Of a stretch of 62,000 nt of DNA, positions 30,791-45,300 are shown piece by piece. Position 1 is the first letter of the stretch; each line of letters begins with the position of its first letter. Under the pieces are notes generated by a model. It was not told the origin of the DNA. It did no database searches and worked only from the letters and a program-made list of their open reading frames with translations. Position numbers and translations under genes: made by a program. This stretch comes from Phoronis australis. Lineage: Eukaryota > Phoronida > Phoronidae. The stretch covers positions 1,453,541 through 1,515,540 of the forward strand of contig NMRA01000025.1 in the NCBI GenBank assembly GCA_002633005.1. Direction: 5' to 3'.

Positions 30791-33700
30791 TGGATAATAC
30801 TTCAGGACTCAAGGAAAATGGTTAATTTTTAGAGAAAAAAAAACAGAAAAAGTTTCCTGGGCTATGCGCATTTACAATCGTGCTTTGCGCAAATGTTTAC
30901 AGACAAAATGTTGGGCCCCCCCTTGTGATATCCTAGATCTTCCACTGTACTGTATGAATACAGGACGTTATCGTAAACAAAAGTCAACGACAGTAGAAAG
31001 ATGAATTCCGAAAAGGCACAATCACAATTTCTAGGCTTCACATTTCCTGAATATAAATTTTAAGCACCATTTTGTCTGTACAACAGACCACATTTACACT
31101 TTAGTCCATCAGTCATGCCAGTTTATTTGCGTAAAGCGCTGCCTGTTGAGAATTCGACTAGCCAATCAGAAACGCCAATGTAAAAAATTTCAAGAGGAAA
31201 AATTAAGTGATACCTGCGTGCTGGCACGGCTACCGCCCCACCTAGCGGGCTGACGCGGCTACCGCCCCACCTAGCGGCACGCAGGGAACCAGTGAGTGAC
31301 GCCCTACCATGTGACAGATCGATGATTGGTTCAAATCATAAAACAGGGTTTACTTTTCTTTTAGGAGTATTGGTGACAATGGTTTTACAGACAGGAACAT
31401 ACCATAATTTTACTTTGACCTCCTTTTTGTAGAGAAAATAGATCTGCCTTTGCATACCGACATTTTCTATTTCAGGAAATAAGTACTTTTGAAAAAAGCA
31501 TGTTTTTTTCACAAGGTGCACGAAGTACACATTTGAAATTGCCTCCCCCCCCCCCGCAATAGAATACATAATTTTTTTCTATAACACAAAAATTCTATTT
31601 CAAATGTGTATATTATTTACAAGTTCATGTATAAGAGTTTAATCACACAATCAAAGATAACAGTTTATAAGACTTCTAAGTAGCTCATCACAATCAAACA
31701 GTAGCGATCAGCTACGTAACACTTATGTATTACACGTCAGCCTCATGGTGGTCACTTTCTAACTCCGGCTACGTGAGCAAACGAACCCTACCAAGGAATC
31801 TGGAAATGTCACAGCATGCATCTAATGCCATCGATAACAACAGAAACGAACTGCCTTCAGTAGACACAAGACACTAGAGAAAAAAGCTAGCATTGATCAC
31901 GTGCTTTGCTGCTAATGCCTCTAGCAATATCTTGCGAAGACTTCATTGGTCCTGTGTTTTCGCACCTTATTTCTTGCATCTACGGAACGCAGACTTGGAT
32001 TTGACAATTCCTAAATAAGATGGGCTAACTATAGTTAGTTACTCATAGACAGATGAGAAACTAACAAGACAACAGAGCCGGGGACAGACGTACCACCAGG
32101 TGTCAGGACACGAGATGGTATCGTGCAGCATATCTTTGAAACTATAGTTTATGATAGAATAAACATTTAAACATTAAATGCGTGATCCACACAAAAACAT
32201 GACACATAGGTGAGTTACAAAAATATAGACCTGTCAATCAAAGAGGACACCTTATGACTTTAATGTCACGATTTTAGTACAGTTGAAAAAAAAAACGTGC
32301 ACAAGTCAGATTCAACCAAAATAAGAGTTAATACAAATAAGGAATAATCTGCCTGAACAGTTTCTGGAGGGTAAAGCACACTAACTAGAACCGGACCACA
32401 AAGCCTTGTTTCGCAAAAACGTGACTTGTGTTAGTCTGATTTATGCAAAAAAAAATTCTGTATTTAGCTCCCAAAGTATGAAAATATATACACAAAGCAA
32501 AATTTCTTCTGAAATAAAACCTTTCCCTATCACAACATGAGATATCTGTCAGTAATTGGTTAACAAGGGATAGACTCTGATAAAAGACATTTTCACCTCC
32601 CAAAGAGAGTCTATCGAGATGCCAGCGTAAACAAGCACAGCACCTCTATACCATTCAACATCCTTGGACTATATACTTAAATTAAAAACAAACAACAAGT
32701 TGAGTACTACCAAATAAATAACATAACAAGAACATTTCGCCACTGACCAGTTAGCAAACCTCCAGTTGCATTGTTAAATAGTAACTGGATTTAATCAAAG
32801 ATCAATGTACGACAATGAATCCCAGCAAAAGATTGAGCTCTCCTGAAAAGTTTGTTTACAACTTTACAACTCTGTAAAATGGTAAAACAGAACAACATTG
32901 TGAATCAACCAACATTGACTGAGGTCTTCACCTGCTTAAAATGCATTGATATATATTGCCCCAAATTTAGATTGCTTAAACATACGAAACTATCTGATAT
33001 TTGAATGTACATATCGAAATCTAAAAGACATTTCAATTAAAGTGAAACACAAAAGTTTTTGATGTTAGTTTAGTAAAATTACAGATCTGTTGTTATCTAG
33101 TAGATACCTTGCTTGATGGTAATTGCTGTTCCCCTGGTGTCAGTGTTGCAAACTATCCATGGAACAACAGGACGTGAAGTGAACGACTGGGCAAAGGCCT
33201 GCACCTTGGTTGCGCATTCACTTCCATTGGTAATATACAATTACGCAAACTACGACTTGCAACTGAACATAGTCCATGTTGATCATTCATGCTTTCTCAA
33301 AGGACCAAGAAGTTGGCCATCCGCAGGGCTGTCTACATCACTTAATATTGCTTCATGGACAGTAAATATATGCCAGGGGAACACTAATTATGAAGCAAGG
33401 TGTCTAGGAGAGAACCAGGATCTGTACTGTTAATAAAAAATAATATCAAATTGAACAGTTACTTTCCCCTTTATCTTTAAAGAAGATGGGGTAGTTGTTC
33501 GAGAAATTACAAAATCAGTTGATTGGTACAGCCCTTAACCGCGAACAGAATCTCGATTTACCTTACATACAATGATACGTTTCAAACACCAAAGAACTCC
33601 CGTGTTTTTTCATTGGGGAGTTTGCAAATGCTTCATTAAAACCTCGATTTAGTAACACAATACACAAAACACACAATAAAAGTGATATCCCTTAGGTCTT

Positions 33701-36183
33701 CATAGGTATCATAGTGGATACACCTATTCAACTATCATGCAATACACAGTGTCATATTCCAAATTCAAAACCGCATGATGAAGTAAATTCAAAATGGTAT
33801 TACGGATATTAAATTTCGAAACCGCATTACAGAGTAAACTTTAAATATTTGTGAAAGGTTCAGCCTCTAAACATGAGGTTTTAAAGAATTTTAACCAATT
33901 TTTCACATTCTACAAAGTGAGTTTGATGCAATCATGGCAAGAGTGCACCAGTGAAAGTCAAGTATTCCACGAGCAAGCTAACAACTTTACTCGAGTACTC
34001 TAGCAAAATGGCCGCCACCAAGGTGATTGATCTGTGAGACTGAAATATTGATCACAAACATCTTAAGTCTGGCTTGCACGCCACCTATTGGCCACATCAC
34101 GGAATCTAGTGAGAGGTTGAATTATCAATAGCAGATTTCCAAGCGATAAACTCGCCGCAAGTGTTTAGCATTACAGTGCACTACCCTGGTTTTGTTTAAC
34201 AACAGAAGTACATGACAGCTGAAAACCACATATCAACTAAAAGTTATAACCATTCTGAGCTCTGGAAGTGAATCAGAATAATTAAGATACACAGTCACAA
34301 AACTGTGAAATCAATTCCGCTTCATTATAAGCAATTATTTCTAAAACCCTCAGTGGAGTTTCTGCTCATTTCACCATGGAAACACTTTATTATCGGTCAG
34401 ATTGGTTACGCCTTATTGTGGAAGAGACCTTTGGTAAACACGTCTCCATGAAAACACTATTATCAATAAGACGGAGTCCTCCGTAGTAAGGAAGTGACGT
34501 TTGCAGAGTCTACAGGCACAAAGCCTGCAGCTAGTCTTAATATAATAGGTAGGACAGTTCAATAAAATTGGAAAATAAAATACATCTAAAAGCAGGCAAT
34601 GAACAGAATGCAACAAATTTTTCAGTTAGTAGTCAGAGACCGAGTCTCACTTAGTAACTCACAACACCATTCATAAAAATAAATTTATGGTACACCACAG
34701 AATGTTTGAGTTGAAAAAGTGACCATAACCTTTTTACCGATTGCCAAAGAGGCAAAGTCCAAGTAATAAACTCCGAAATGATTCAGACTGATAAATTAAA
34801 TTCCACGAATCACTCGCGCATGCATGAATATCAGGTGGGTGTAACAAGATCAAATGAACTGCGCAAGAGGTCGCGAGGTATATACCTAAAATGGACAATA
34901 AAAAGTGGGAAACTCTGAAGGAAAGCAAGACGACTATTTTATCAACGATGACTGTCATAGCTCAGACTTTTACTGCTTCCGGTTTTTTATGAATTCAGGC
35001 GATCACTGTTATGCCTCTACCCTGATTAAAAATGATGGTAGTAACAATGCTTTTTTGGTGAAAATTCTGCATTTAGGTAGTTATCATAGGCATATAAATA
35101 TGGATGGTCATATGATAGCTATAATCTAGCAAAAAAACTGGCGACGACGGCCCCAAATTAGCAGCAAAATACTAAAACGTAATAAAATATAGGAATTAAG
35201 TTCTAATCAACGTTTTCACGCTGTGACTGTTACTATTGAAAGAACTGAATGTTGTGTGAATGTAATACCCTGTTGCCATGGTTTCAGGAATTAGGTACCT
35301 AATTGAGCAGAAGCTCCACAACATGTTAGTACAACTGTGCTAATGTTTTCACGCCTGAGAGAGTATAAGTTCCGCATCAGACAGATGAAAACAGACTTGG
35401 GAATATATCCCATTCGGTGGTTTTCAAACATTTCGTGAATTCTTCGTTAAAGACACACAAACAAAGCAGTAAACGTGAAGACCCACTTTGTAATAAGCGA
35501 AGTGAGTGGTAAAAGTATTTAAAAGCGTTTAAAATGTAATCAGGTGCTCATCCCTTCATCGGCATGGCAGAACTTTAAAACAAACATATGAAAGAAAAGG
35601 GAACTCTGCTGCAGATCAAGGAGTCTACAGGTCCCCTCCTCACTGAGCCAACTATCTATGCCTACCGCAGGGATACCCTGGTCATGATCCCATATCGCAT
35701 ACTACTTGAAAATTAAGACACACCTGTTGGTACAATACATGTACCATGCTTGAGCCTTAATACAATAACAGACTTTGCTGTCATGTGAACATCATTAGAT
35801 TAAGAAAAATAAAAATCATGACGAATTTGTTTCTTCTGAAGTAGACGAGACAATGGAAATTTATCAAAGACATACGTAATATTTTCCAAAACATGTTCTA
35901 AGTGTCCCCCTTCATCCGTGATTGCAGAATTAAAAACACCTGTTGGCCCAAACAACGAGGAAAAAACAGTGACGGCCAGAACGTTTCATTTTGGTTATTT
36001 TTGTATATTTTCGCTGTCTTAACCGCCTTAGTCAGCATGACATGCACATCCCTTAAGACCCAGATTTACCCCATTTGTGAAACCTGTGAATACAACGGAG
36101 AGAGACCAACAACAGCAACTAAGACGAATATACAAGCCATCATCATCATGACCTCATACATATTCATAAGGCAGACTGTGACA
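30791..36183. other. Intergenic sequence between the receptor and PNP genes
   Basis: Nothing is convincingly coding. The 106-codon frame at 33113-33433 has no recognisable domain or splice context. A hairpin element lies at 31213-31285, and a repeat end (GGGCCCCCCCTTGTG) related to 4389 lies near 30912. The part next to 36184 probably contains the PNP 3' UTR. Confidence 0.4.
31213..31285. repeat. Hairpin element, copy C, with an inner duplication
   Basis: The ends CCTGCGTG and CACGCAGG pair. Between them the block GCTACCGCCCCACCTAGCGG occurs twice. The flanks (GTGATACCTGCGTG and GCAGGGAACCAGTGAG) match those of copies A and B, so the loop sequence has been expanded in this copy. Confidence 0.55.
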
Positions 36184-36395
36184 TCATGCATATTCATCAG
36201 GCAAATTGTGAACCATCTCAATGACCAGCCGCTGCATAGATGCGCTTCGTTCTTTTGTAGTTTCCAATACTTCTTCATGATTGGCCGCCCGCTGGTCGTC
36301 ATAATCGGTCACGCACTCGTTGGTTACCATGGAGATTCCAAAACACCGCATTCCGCAATGTGTTGCGGCGATTACTTCAAACACAGTACTCATAC
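36184..36395 (-). CDS. PNP: PNP exon 6 (C terminus)
   Basis: It follows ATTTTCAG on the minus strand, enters in phase 1 and ends at TGA. It holds [15 protein letters not shown], the [12 protein letters not shown] strand with the purine-binding Asn, [10 protein letters not shown] with the ribose-contacting His, and the final helix. A 165-codon frame on the opposite strand (35902-36399) is a shadow. Confidence 0.95.
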
Positions 36396-39300
36396 CTGAA
36401 AATCAAGCAGACTTTGTGTTGAACCATTACCAGCTTTTAAAACGATGAAGATTAAAAAAATGTCAAAGTCGGTATATATGTTGCCATCAATTTTGTTAAT
36501 TAAATACAGGGTTTTATTATTTTTTGTCCTTTTACGTACTTAATATTTCACCCCGAAGTCTTGAAACAAGTGTTCAAGCATAAGTTCCAACACATTCGGC
36601 AGAAAATAAGTAGAAAATTATAGACATTGCTAACACAATTTTAGAAATGTCCACTTGAAAATAGTTGTATTTATACATAATCAAAATAAGGTGACTATAA
36701 TAAATGATTTTTTCAGGATTTGCCATTGTAATCTTAGTAAAGCTAGGACAGTGATGTTAAGTCTTGTTGTATCTACAATACAGTTTGCATCAAGAAAGCA
36801 ACAACATGGAATACTGGTTGGTCTGTTAACATGGAATACTGGCTGGTCTGTTAACATGGAATACTGGCTGGTCTGTTAACATGCAATACTGGTTGGTCTG
36901 TTAATCACATGCAATACTGGTTGGTCTGTTAACATGCAATACTGGTTGGTCTGTTAACATGCAATACTGGTTGGCCTGTTAACATGCAATACTGGTTGGT
37001 CTGTTAACATGCAATACTGGTTGGTCTGTTAACATGCAATACTGGTTGGTCTGTTAACATGCAATACTGGTTGGTCTGTTAACATGCAATACTGGTTGGT
37101 CTGTTACACGCTATTTCCTCCTCCATTTAAAATTAACCACATCTACTAAATTAACATGGCATGTATTGAACTGTGTTAAAAATTAACCGACTTCTAATAG
37201 CAAAGCCAAAATGGAAAAATGATGTCTTTACAGTTTTTTCAGCGAACTCCACGACATATCAACAATCTGACCACTGGGTCTCTTGTGATCGGGTCACAGA
37301 TTGCAACCAAATCATGGCGAGGTTTGATCACAACGTGACCAGTATGTCATCTGTTAATCAGATTGCGAGCAAGCCATGTAATTTCCTGACAAAACTTCCA
37401 AGAGAATTGTTATTGATGCAGCAATGACATAAGAACTAGATTGATTTTTGATGAACTCGACAAACCAACAGAGCTTCTCTAGTAATTTTATGGTATTGTA
37501 GATACCATGTCTTTGAAAAGAATGAACCTCATTCGTAAATGTTGCAACATTTGACCTCATTCCGTATGTCACTCACCTACAACATCAGCTCCCAATAATC
37601 TCAACATGTTACATTCTGCAATAGTTTCAAACGATGGTCCACCAAGCATCACATAGACCCCCTCCCTTACAGTGTCTCCAATACCGATTTCATTTGCCTT
37701 TTTTTTACAGAGCTCTCGTAATTTGCGATCATACGCTCCAGAAACAGCCGGAAAACGGGGGCCCCATCTGAAAAATGCATGTAATCAAAACATTGAAGGT
37801 GGCATGTTTTAATTCAAGGACATGAAATAATATACAATGCAGTCAAATACACTTTTTCAATTAAGCATCAAAAAGTCATAGTAGTTCAAGCTGCATTTCG
37901 TCCCATTTAGCTGTCTAAAAAGCAAAAATCGAATTTGGCCTTTTATTCTAACAAAATCAGTCTCATAATATTCGCTACTTTGATCGAATTCTATTTCTGC
38001 TACCATCATTAACATCAACGACTCACCAACGCACTTCAGAGTACTGTAATTATCCTCTTATTTCGCACACTCACCTCATTTCACGTACAAAATTATTTGG
38101 AAATTATGTTTCTCACTTATTTCGCGCAAGGCTACAAGGTGGAAATTTCTTGCTTTAAGTAATTCACACACAGTCAGTTTTAAGAGGTAGAATACAAAAA
38201 CGATATTAGAGTGCAGCTTGAAAACCATGTTTCGATATTAGTCAAAGCTTCCTCAGGTCAATTTTGCACTTCAGAAAATATCAGTGCAAAGCCCTGTTAT
38301 AAATCCCAGAAATACCCGCTTCTTTAACTGTGTGCAAATAAGGTTTGAACACTGTACATTTACCACTTAATCACCCATTCATATTGAATATCTCATGGTG
38401 ATGTAAACATGAAGTGAAAGTATCATTCGCTCAATTTTTTCACAAATGACACTGGCAGGTTAAAGTACTTTAAACTTTTACAATTAATTGCAGTCCGCAA
38501 GTTGCATTTTGTTAAATATGCGCACAGGCAGTTGATAATGCCTGTTTACTCAGCTAATTTCATACATCTATCAACTACGGGGTCTGCATATTCGATTTGT
38601 TTTGCACACCCTGACTATCCGGAAAATATGATTAACTGAATTATTGCGAGATAAGAGGAGAATTACTGTAACCAGTTATGGAGGAGGTGCTGGAATTGCC
38701 GAGATGCATTAATGCAGTGGAGGATTTAGAGGGAGCCAAGGGGCCATGGCCCCCCTAAAATTCTCCCAGATTCCATTAGGCAGTTCGGAGGTGCGAATGT
38801 CTGACGGGCAAAGCCCTGGCTAATATGCTGCCCTGGCCCCCCCAACTCAAAATCCTGGATCCGCCCCCGTAATGCGGTGTCAAAAGTAACAAAACAATCA
38901 TATTGGATAGGTGACCTTTTTGTACCCTTGCCACGAAGGCCAGCCTTCCTAGCTAAGTTACTTGACGTCATTTTTACAAAGAACCACGGGTGAGAACAGA
39001 GTAGAATCGGCTAATTCCTGCTAGGAAATGGTCTACTACAGGCACCAGACTCACTTGTCATCATTTGGGCCCACCAGAGGGTTCCTACATGCAAACCCAG
39101 GCATGCTAATATGGTCCTTCATGATCATGAAATCTCCCACCTTGTACTCAGGGTTTAGCCCACCCGCAGCGTTGGTCACAAACAGTGTCTCCACTCCCAA
39201 CAGCCGCATCACCCTGACAGGCAGAGAAATCTACAGAAAAACAACAAGTAATAGACAGTGAACAAGAAAATTTAAAAATTGAATACATTAAAACCTCCTC

Positions 39301-42300
39301 AATTTAGGAGATAATATGAGGCAATTATTTTTGTCCAAAATCAACAACATAGCAACCGCGATTTTCTCTTATCTCTTTTGACATTGATGACAGATTTTAG
39401 GCAGATCATTTGACTTTACAACAGTTTAACTTTTTCTTCTTCAACCGACTGCTCGCATTAAGACAACAAAAGTTATATAACGGAAAATACTCAATCAGTA
39501 GCAACCAATATTTTAATTGCCAACTGGGATAAAAAATCAATTCTCATTACTACGGTGTGGCTACACTTCAAACACAACCAATTACATTACAGATTCAATT
39601 CCTACAGGTCTTAATAGAATTCATTTTGAAGCTGTTTTGAGAACATGCAGCAGCAGACTAAAAAATATTTGTAAGGTGAGATGCTTCGACTGAATTTTTT
39701 TTTAATTTTGATTATGTCAATTTCTGTATAATCTGATCATGGTATTCAATCTCAGTGCAAACTGAAACGGAAACCTAACCTTATATCTAAACAAAACGTA
39801 AGTGAACCCTTTGCGTGAGTTTGAATGTGATAAATTCATGTTATCAACAAGCAACAATATGAAAAAAAGATTATTAGGAAATGAAATGCACTAACCATTT
39901 GTGGTGGATATCCTTCATACGGATGGAATCGTCCCTGCATACAAACAACGGTCTTTCCACCGAGAACGCCAAATACAAACTGGCCGACATGTCCAGGCAC
40001 TGTAATGATACAGGTTAATTTTGATGCATTTTCGACTCTTACTATGGGTACGCATCCTTTCCCCATATCACAAACTCTCCCAGCACACCAAAAGCCCTTG
40101 CCACGGAACTTGAACCACACTTGGGTACTCTTACCTAAGACAATTTTCAGTGCAAATGACAAAAAACACATAAAACCTGGGTTGCACACTTCGGTTACAA
40201 AAAGCAACTATTAGTCCAGCCTCTACTACAGTGTTTCAATTTAGACAACATAGTGTTGTGGAATTGGTCTCAAACTGTTTCTTAGCCAAACTTTACATGA
40301 TTTCTGGCTTTGTAAGATGAGGCTCTTCAAGTTGACTTTTTGAGTCATTTCATTGTTGAGCATGGTGACACAGAATAACCAACTGTCATTTCTTTGCAAG
40401 ACAAAAAATCACTTCTCATCTGAGTAAGGACCAGTTTGAGACAATTCGATAACAGCACAGGGACTAATTCATACTTTAATTCCTTTGATGGAACATACCG
40501 TAGGTTTAATAACGTGTTAATTGCACTAAAAATTGTCTGCGGTAAGAGTTTCCGCGGCAAACATTTTGTGCGTGGTTAGGCTTTGTGGAGCGTGGTAAGA
40601 TTCAAAGTATGCATTGCAGAGAGAGTGAAATATACCAGTTTCACCAAAAAAGCCTTCACAAAAGGTAAAAATCCTCTCTACTATAAAAAAACCTATAAAC
40701 TCATTCAACGAACACTGAGCAAACAATTTGTAATTGGATACCTTCACTTTCATGGATTACAATTCTTTAAATATCTTTTAAAATACAACTCTTCAACTTA
40801 TGAAACCTTATATTTTTCAAATTCTTGATGATCACAGAAACCTAATGTGCACATGAAAATAATGCCTTACTGTTTGTAGTCATGTGATTGTGTTTCCTTA
40901 AAAATTGTGATTTTTCCAAGTTCGGCGCGGGCTAAGTCGCAGCTGCCATATACGTGACAGATTTCGCATGCAACTCAAAAATTTCATCTGTAAATTGTAT
41001 TATGTACAATCCGGGTGTCTGGATAAAAATTAGCAAAGCCTATTTAGACCAAAAACCCAGTCGTCAAGAACCTAGACCTTGAATATTTTTTTAATGGCTG
41101 CCTTCCCCTCCAGTTTTTCAGAAATAGTTTTACATTTGTGCTGGATTTTAGCTGATTCTCAATTTTAAAAAGGCTGTCATGCTTCCAACCTTTGACTGAT
41201 TGAATCCCTGAGTCTCAAAAACTTTCTAGCCATCTCGGCATAACGATAATACAAAATTCAAACACCTAAATGGCCAAACTCCGCTTAATAACTGCTATCA
41301 GTATGCAGTTTGTTTTTTTTTTGGGGGGTGGGTTAACCATCACCAGCTGTACTGCGTTGTTGGACATGGAGCCTGAACTTTAAGTGACCTGAAGGTGACA
41401 TGTTTCAACAACCTGGGTTAGCCAAGGGCCATGATTGCAAAAATAAAAGCAAATAAAAAACAAATTTGTTGATGAAATTGGGAGTATTTTTTATGAAAAA
41501 AATCCAACAAACTGTTGAAGTGCTGCCCGAGACAAACTCCTGCAATTCTCTTGAACTTTGGGTGTTTTATTCATGCTTCTTTGTGGCTAAACATGTCCCA
41601 AGTCAGCTACATTCATTCACTTTCACTGTCAAAAGTACGAACTACTGTATTAGATCATACTGCAAGCGATTTCTGAGAACTGGACATTGCTCAATTCACT
41701 AAAATCAAAATTCATGGACCATCATTTTCTAGCACCGAAAACAACTCAACACTCAGTCTTCTGGAAGAAGGCTTGTTCTAAGACTGAAAGTTAGATAAAG
41801 CTTCCTACCTGTCATATTGAAACACTGGTAAGTTATGAATGCAGAAAAAATTCCTCAATTTGGGACCAGAAAGCGTTGCTTTTTAATTTTTCTTACTACT
41901 TCTCATTACATTACTGCAAGAATTTAAAAAAATTCACAGTGGTTTGGTGACACCTGTATGGCACATAACAGGCTACCAACAAAGCAAAGTTTTCTTTACA
42001 ATTATTTCTGTAGAGAAATATCAGGAAATAAAAATAAAATTCTACACCATCATTTCTAAAATCAATTAGTCTATTTTCACCAACCTTTAACATATTTACA
42101 TTGCCCTGAGGTTAGAAAACAAGTATTTCGTCTGAATTTGGCAAATATTGAGACAACTCGATTTACGTGGTGACACATTATCCACTTGTTACACCTCAAG
42201 GGTAAATCAATTTCCTTAGTTTGTCTTTAGATCTGAAGAAACTGAAAGCCAATGTTTGACAAGATGTGATAAGAGAACGTTCACCACACACAAGAATTAT

Positions 42301-45300
42301 TTTCACTTAATGAAGCAAATTCATTTTCAAAAGAGTGAGGTATGCTTTCAAATCCAGGGTCTGGACCAATTTCAAGTCGCAGAGTAGTTGCAAATATCTG
42401 ACCAGGGACATTGTATTTTTTCAGCACCTTCTGCAGTGCATTAACAACACATGTGTTGTTGCAATTGGCACTCAATCAAACTACAGTCATCATACTTCCA
42501 TTCTATGCAACAATAAATTTCAAAAGAACCGTGTCTCCTAGCTTTAAGAGTCATATCACGGCATTGTTTACCTACGCAGGCGAAGCGACAGGCATGGCGG
42601 CAAACTCAAATCACTCGAATGATGGAAGTCCACACTAAGTGGAAGTACTTCATAGTCTCAAACCAAGACTAGCATAAAAGTCTTGTGTAGACCTCAAAAA
42701 GGAGGCCATTTGGTCAGATTTTTTGCAGTACTAAGATACAATTTTTATGGGTACCTTAACATTACAAATTGTTTCCAATCATCACAGTTGTATTGCAAGC
42801 CAACATAAAATGTTACTTAATGATTGATAATCTGGGTTGCGGGCAAGATGATCACAGCTTGTGTTGATTGGCCAGAGTGGTAAAATTTCATGTTTAGCTG
42901 ATTCAGGTTCACCAGTTGACTTAAAGGAGAATGCCACCCGATTTAATTAGTCTTTTTTGTCGTCTTAATCGGTCAGAATCCACATCGCCTCGCATACAGT
43001 CGACCTTACCTTGCCAAGAGGTGTCGCGTTAACCTGTGAGGAAGGTGAGAAACGACGCGGCGTCAGTGGTTCATCTGCAGAGTGAATGCCGCTATGTTGC
43101 GGTGCATCGTTCCCGCTTGTCCGAACTATGCAGCTGCGAGGGAAGCGGGTATATTGTTTTTTCGACTTCCTCGAGAGACCGAAATGCTTAGGAAGTGGCT
43201 CATGGTAGTGAAGAATGAAAAGTACACTGTAAATAGCAAGTATGAGGCCGTGATTGAAACATCTCCGTGTCTGTGGCCTGCAGTCGTCGACAGTGCCTGA
43301 CGAATGCCGGCTTACCAAATAACTATCCAATCCATACGTTCCGTTGTCTGAGCTTGTTCACGGCGCCTCTCTAGTATTTCTTCATCATTGTATTCCTGTT
43401 TGAATTGATAGCCTGTGAAATTTAACGATCCACCTGCGAAGTCTTCATAGGAATCGACTGATGAGCTCTCGTTTAAGTCGGGATTGCCAGTTGTCATTTT
43501 GATGTTTATTACTGAGTGTTCTGTTTCAAAATGAATTATTCTCACCCTAACCAATACTTATATAAAACTGAAACAAAGTCTGCCTCATTAGACACAATTT
43601 GTAATGCCTTTGGAGTGTTTGTGAGTGCAAATGATTCGAGAAGCCAGCCGCGTGAATAAATCACTGCGTTACCGGCTTTAGGTGCAATAAAACTAATTGA
43701 CGGGATGACACCGAGGCCATGTGAGCTCATGCTAATTTAGTGTTTGCTGGCAGAAACTGTTGTGAAACAACTCAGTCGATTTCCACCCCACGGCCTGGTG
43801 TTAGGGGAGTCTTTATTTACATTTACATTATTAAAATAATGATTGTCAATGTACAATTTCTGCCCTGACGGTGTAATGGCCAAAGCGGAACCTAAATTCG
43901 CGGCTCCCGACGCGGAGTAAGTAGATTTGCAGTTTCGTGGGTAATTCACCAACATAATCGCGTGCGCATTACGAGTATAGTATTTTCTTGACTGGAAGTT
44001 CAGTTTCCAACTTTGGCTGGTTTATATTCCTAATGTCTGATTAGTTTCCAAGCCACTGGCCGGGATGACGAGTCAATCCGGCTGAACGCGACGGGCCTGA
44101 TCAGGCTCCGAGCCACTGGCCAGAATAACAAGCGTCTTAGAACTCAAAAAATCACAAGACAGTCTAAACAACACAGATCTGGGTTCTCCTGTCTGTATCT
44201 CATGGTAAATACTTCGAATTTGTCTCCGAACAGAACAGAAAATCCTGCTACGGACATTATTGGCCTGCCGAACTTTGGAGGCTATGGTATGTCCAAATAC
44301 CAATAAATCCGTAACAGCGAAATAAAACAACACGTTTTTATAAGAACTTGGTGTATTTTTAAGGGTTTCACATCGAAGTTTGATGATTTATTGGTGTTAA
44401 ACGATGAATTCAAGCGATAAGCTGACACCAGTTACCCATGTTGTGAACTGCTGAACAGACTGCGTGTGAAACCAATTTCGTCACTGGATAATTTTAAAAC
44501 CTCCGTCTGCCGTCAGGTGTCAGGTAACGCAACCGTACGTGCCATTATGGAGTAGAACTACTCGATCTTAATTGATACAAATTAGGTTGTTTTTTGGGTG
44601 GCATGCTCCTTTAATCCTTGATTGACCAATGAAGTACCCGATGCTAGAGATGTTCACCAGACTTGAAAGTTTTTAGGGTTTAGGTTCGAGATTAAGACAG
44701 TGAGACAATTTATTTTATATAAAAGTAATTATTGAGCACGTAAAGAACAAGCCACAGGAATTTTTTCAAGAGAAACTTTCACAGCATCCTTAACGTGCAT
44801 CAATTTGACCAAAGCACTTGTGGCACTCGTGGAAGCTTTTTGACAGGATGTCTTTCAATCACATGAACCACAATATTTGAACTGTACAAAAAAGCAGAGA
44901 GTTTACCCTTATACTTTTCCTTTAGTGTTTTTAACGACTTAATGACATTAATGTGGCAGATTAGCCCTAGAATTCTGGTATTTTTTAATTTGGATTTTCA
45001 CTTTTCTCAAGTTGTATATTTAGCTAAGCCAATATATGACGAGTCTGTCAGGTAGCACCTAGCCTTGCGACAAATTCTTTGAACTTTAGTTTAGTAAACT
45101 TAGATCTCGAAGATCAGGGGTGGCCAAGACAACTGTCTGGTTTAGGTTAAGTGTTCACGTTCGGGTAAGCCCCCAACCCTAATATCTTGGTTTAACGACG
45201 ATCCCCCAAATTTCCAGGCTCACCACTTAAAGCACCCAGGCATTAACCTAAAAGTTTACATTAAAAGAAAAGGCCAAGCCAAAATTAATTTTTTTTTGTA

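Larger units (their letters stand above)
42925..44610 (+). mobile_element. Kolobok-type DNA transposon, copy A (1686 bp, both ends)
   Basis: The ends are AGGAGAATGCCACCC and its inverted counterpart GGGTGGCATGCTCCT (one mismatch), each bordered by TTAA as target duplication (42921-42924 and 44611-44614). Inside, the plus strand has a THAP domain and the minus strand an opposing 80-codon frame; both are shared with copy B at 26430-26995. No complete transposase catalytic domain was seen, so it is non-autonomous. TTAA target plus THAP is the hallmark combination of Kolobok. Confidence 0.8.

Noticed and set aside
33113-33433. 106-codon frame as a possible gene
   Set aside because: No domain, signal or splice context was recognised; the length is not unusual for 62 kb.
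35902-36399. 165-codon plus-strand frame
   Set aside because: It lies opposite PNP exon 6 and has no similarity of its own.
36803-37107. CRISPR-like array of 25-bp repeats
   Set aside because: Units are directly joined without spacers, and the sequence is an animal intron.
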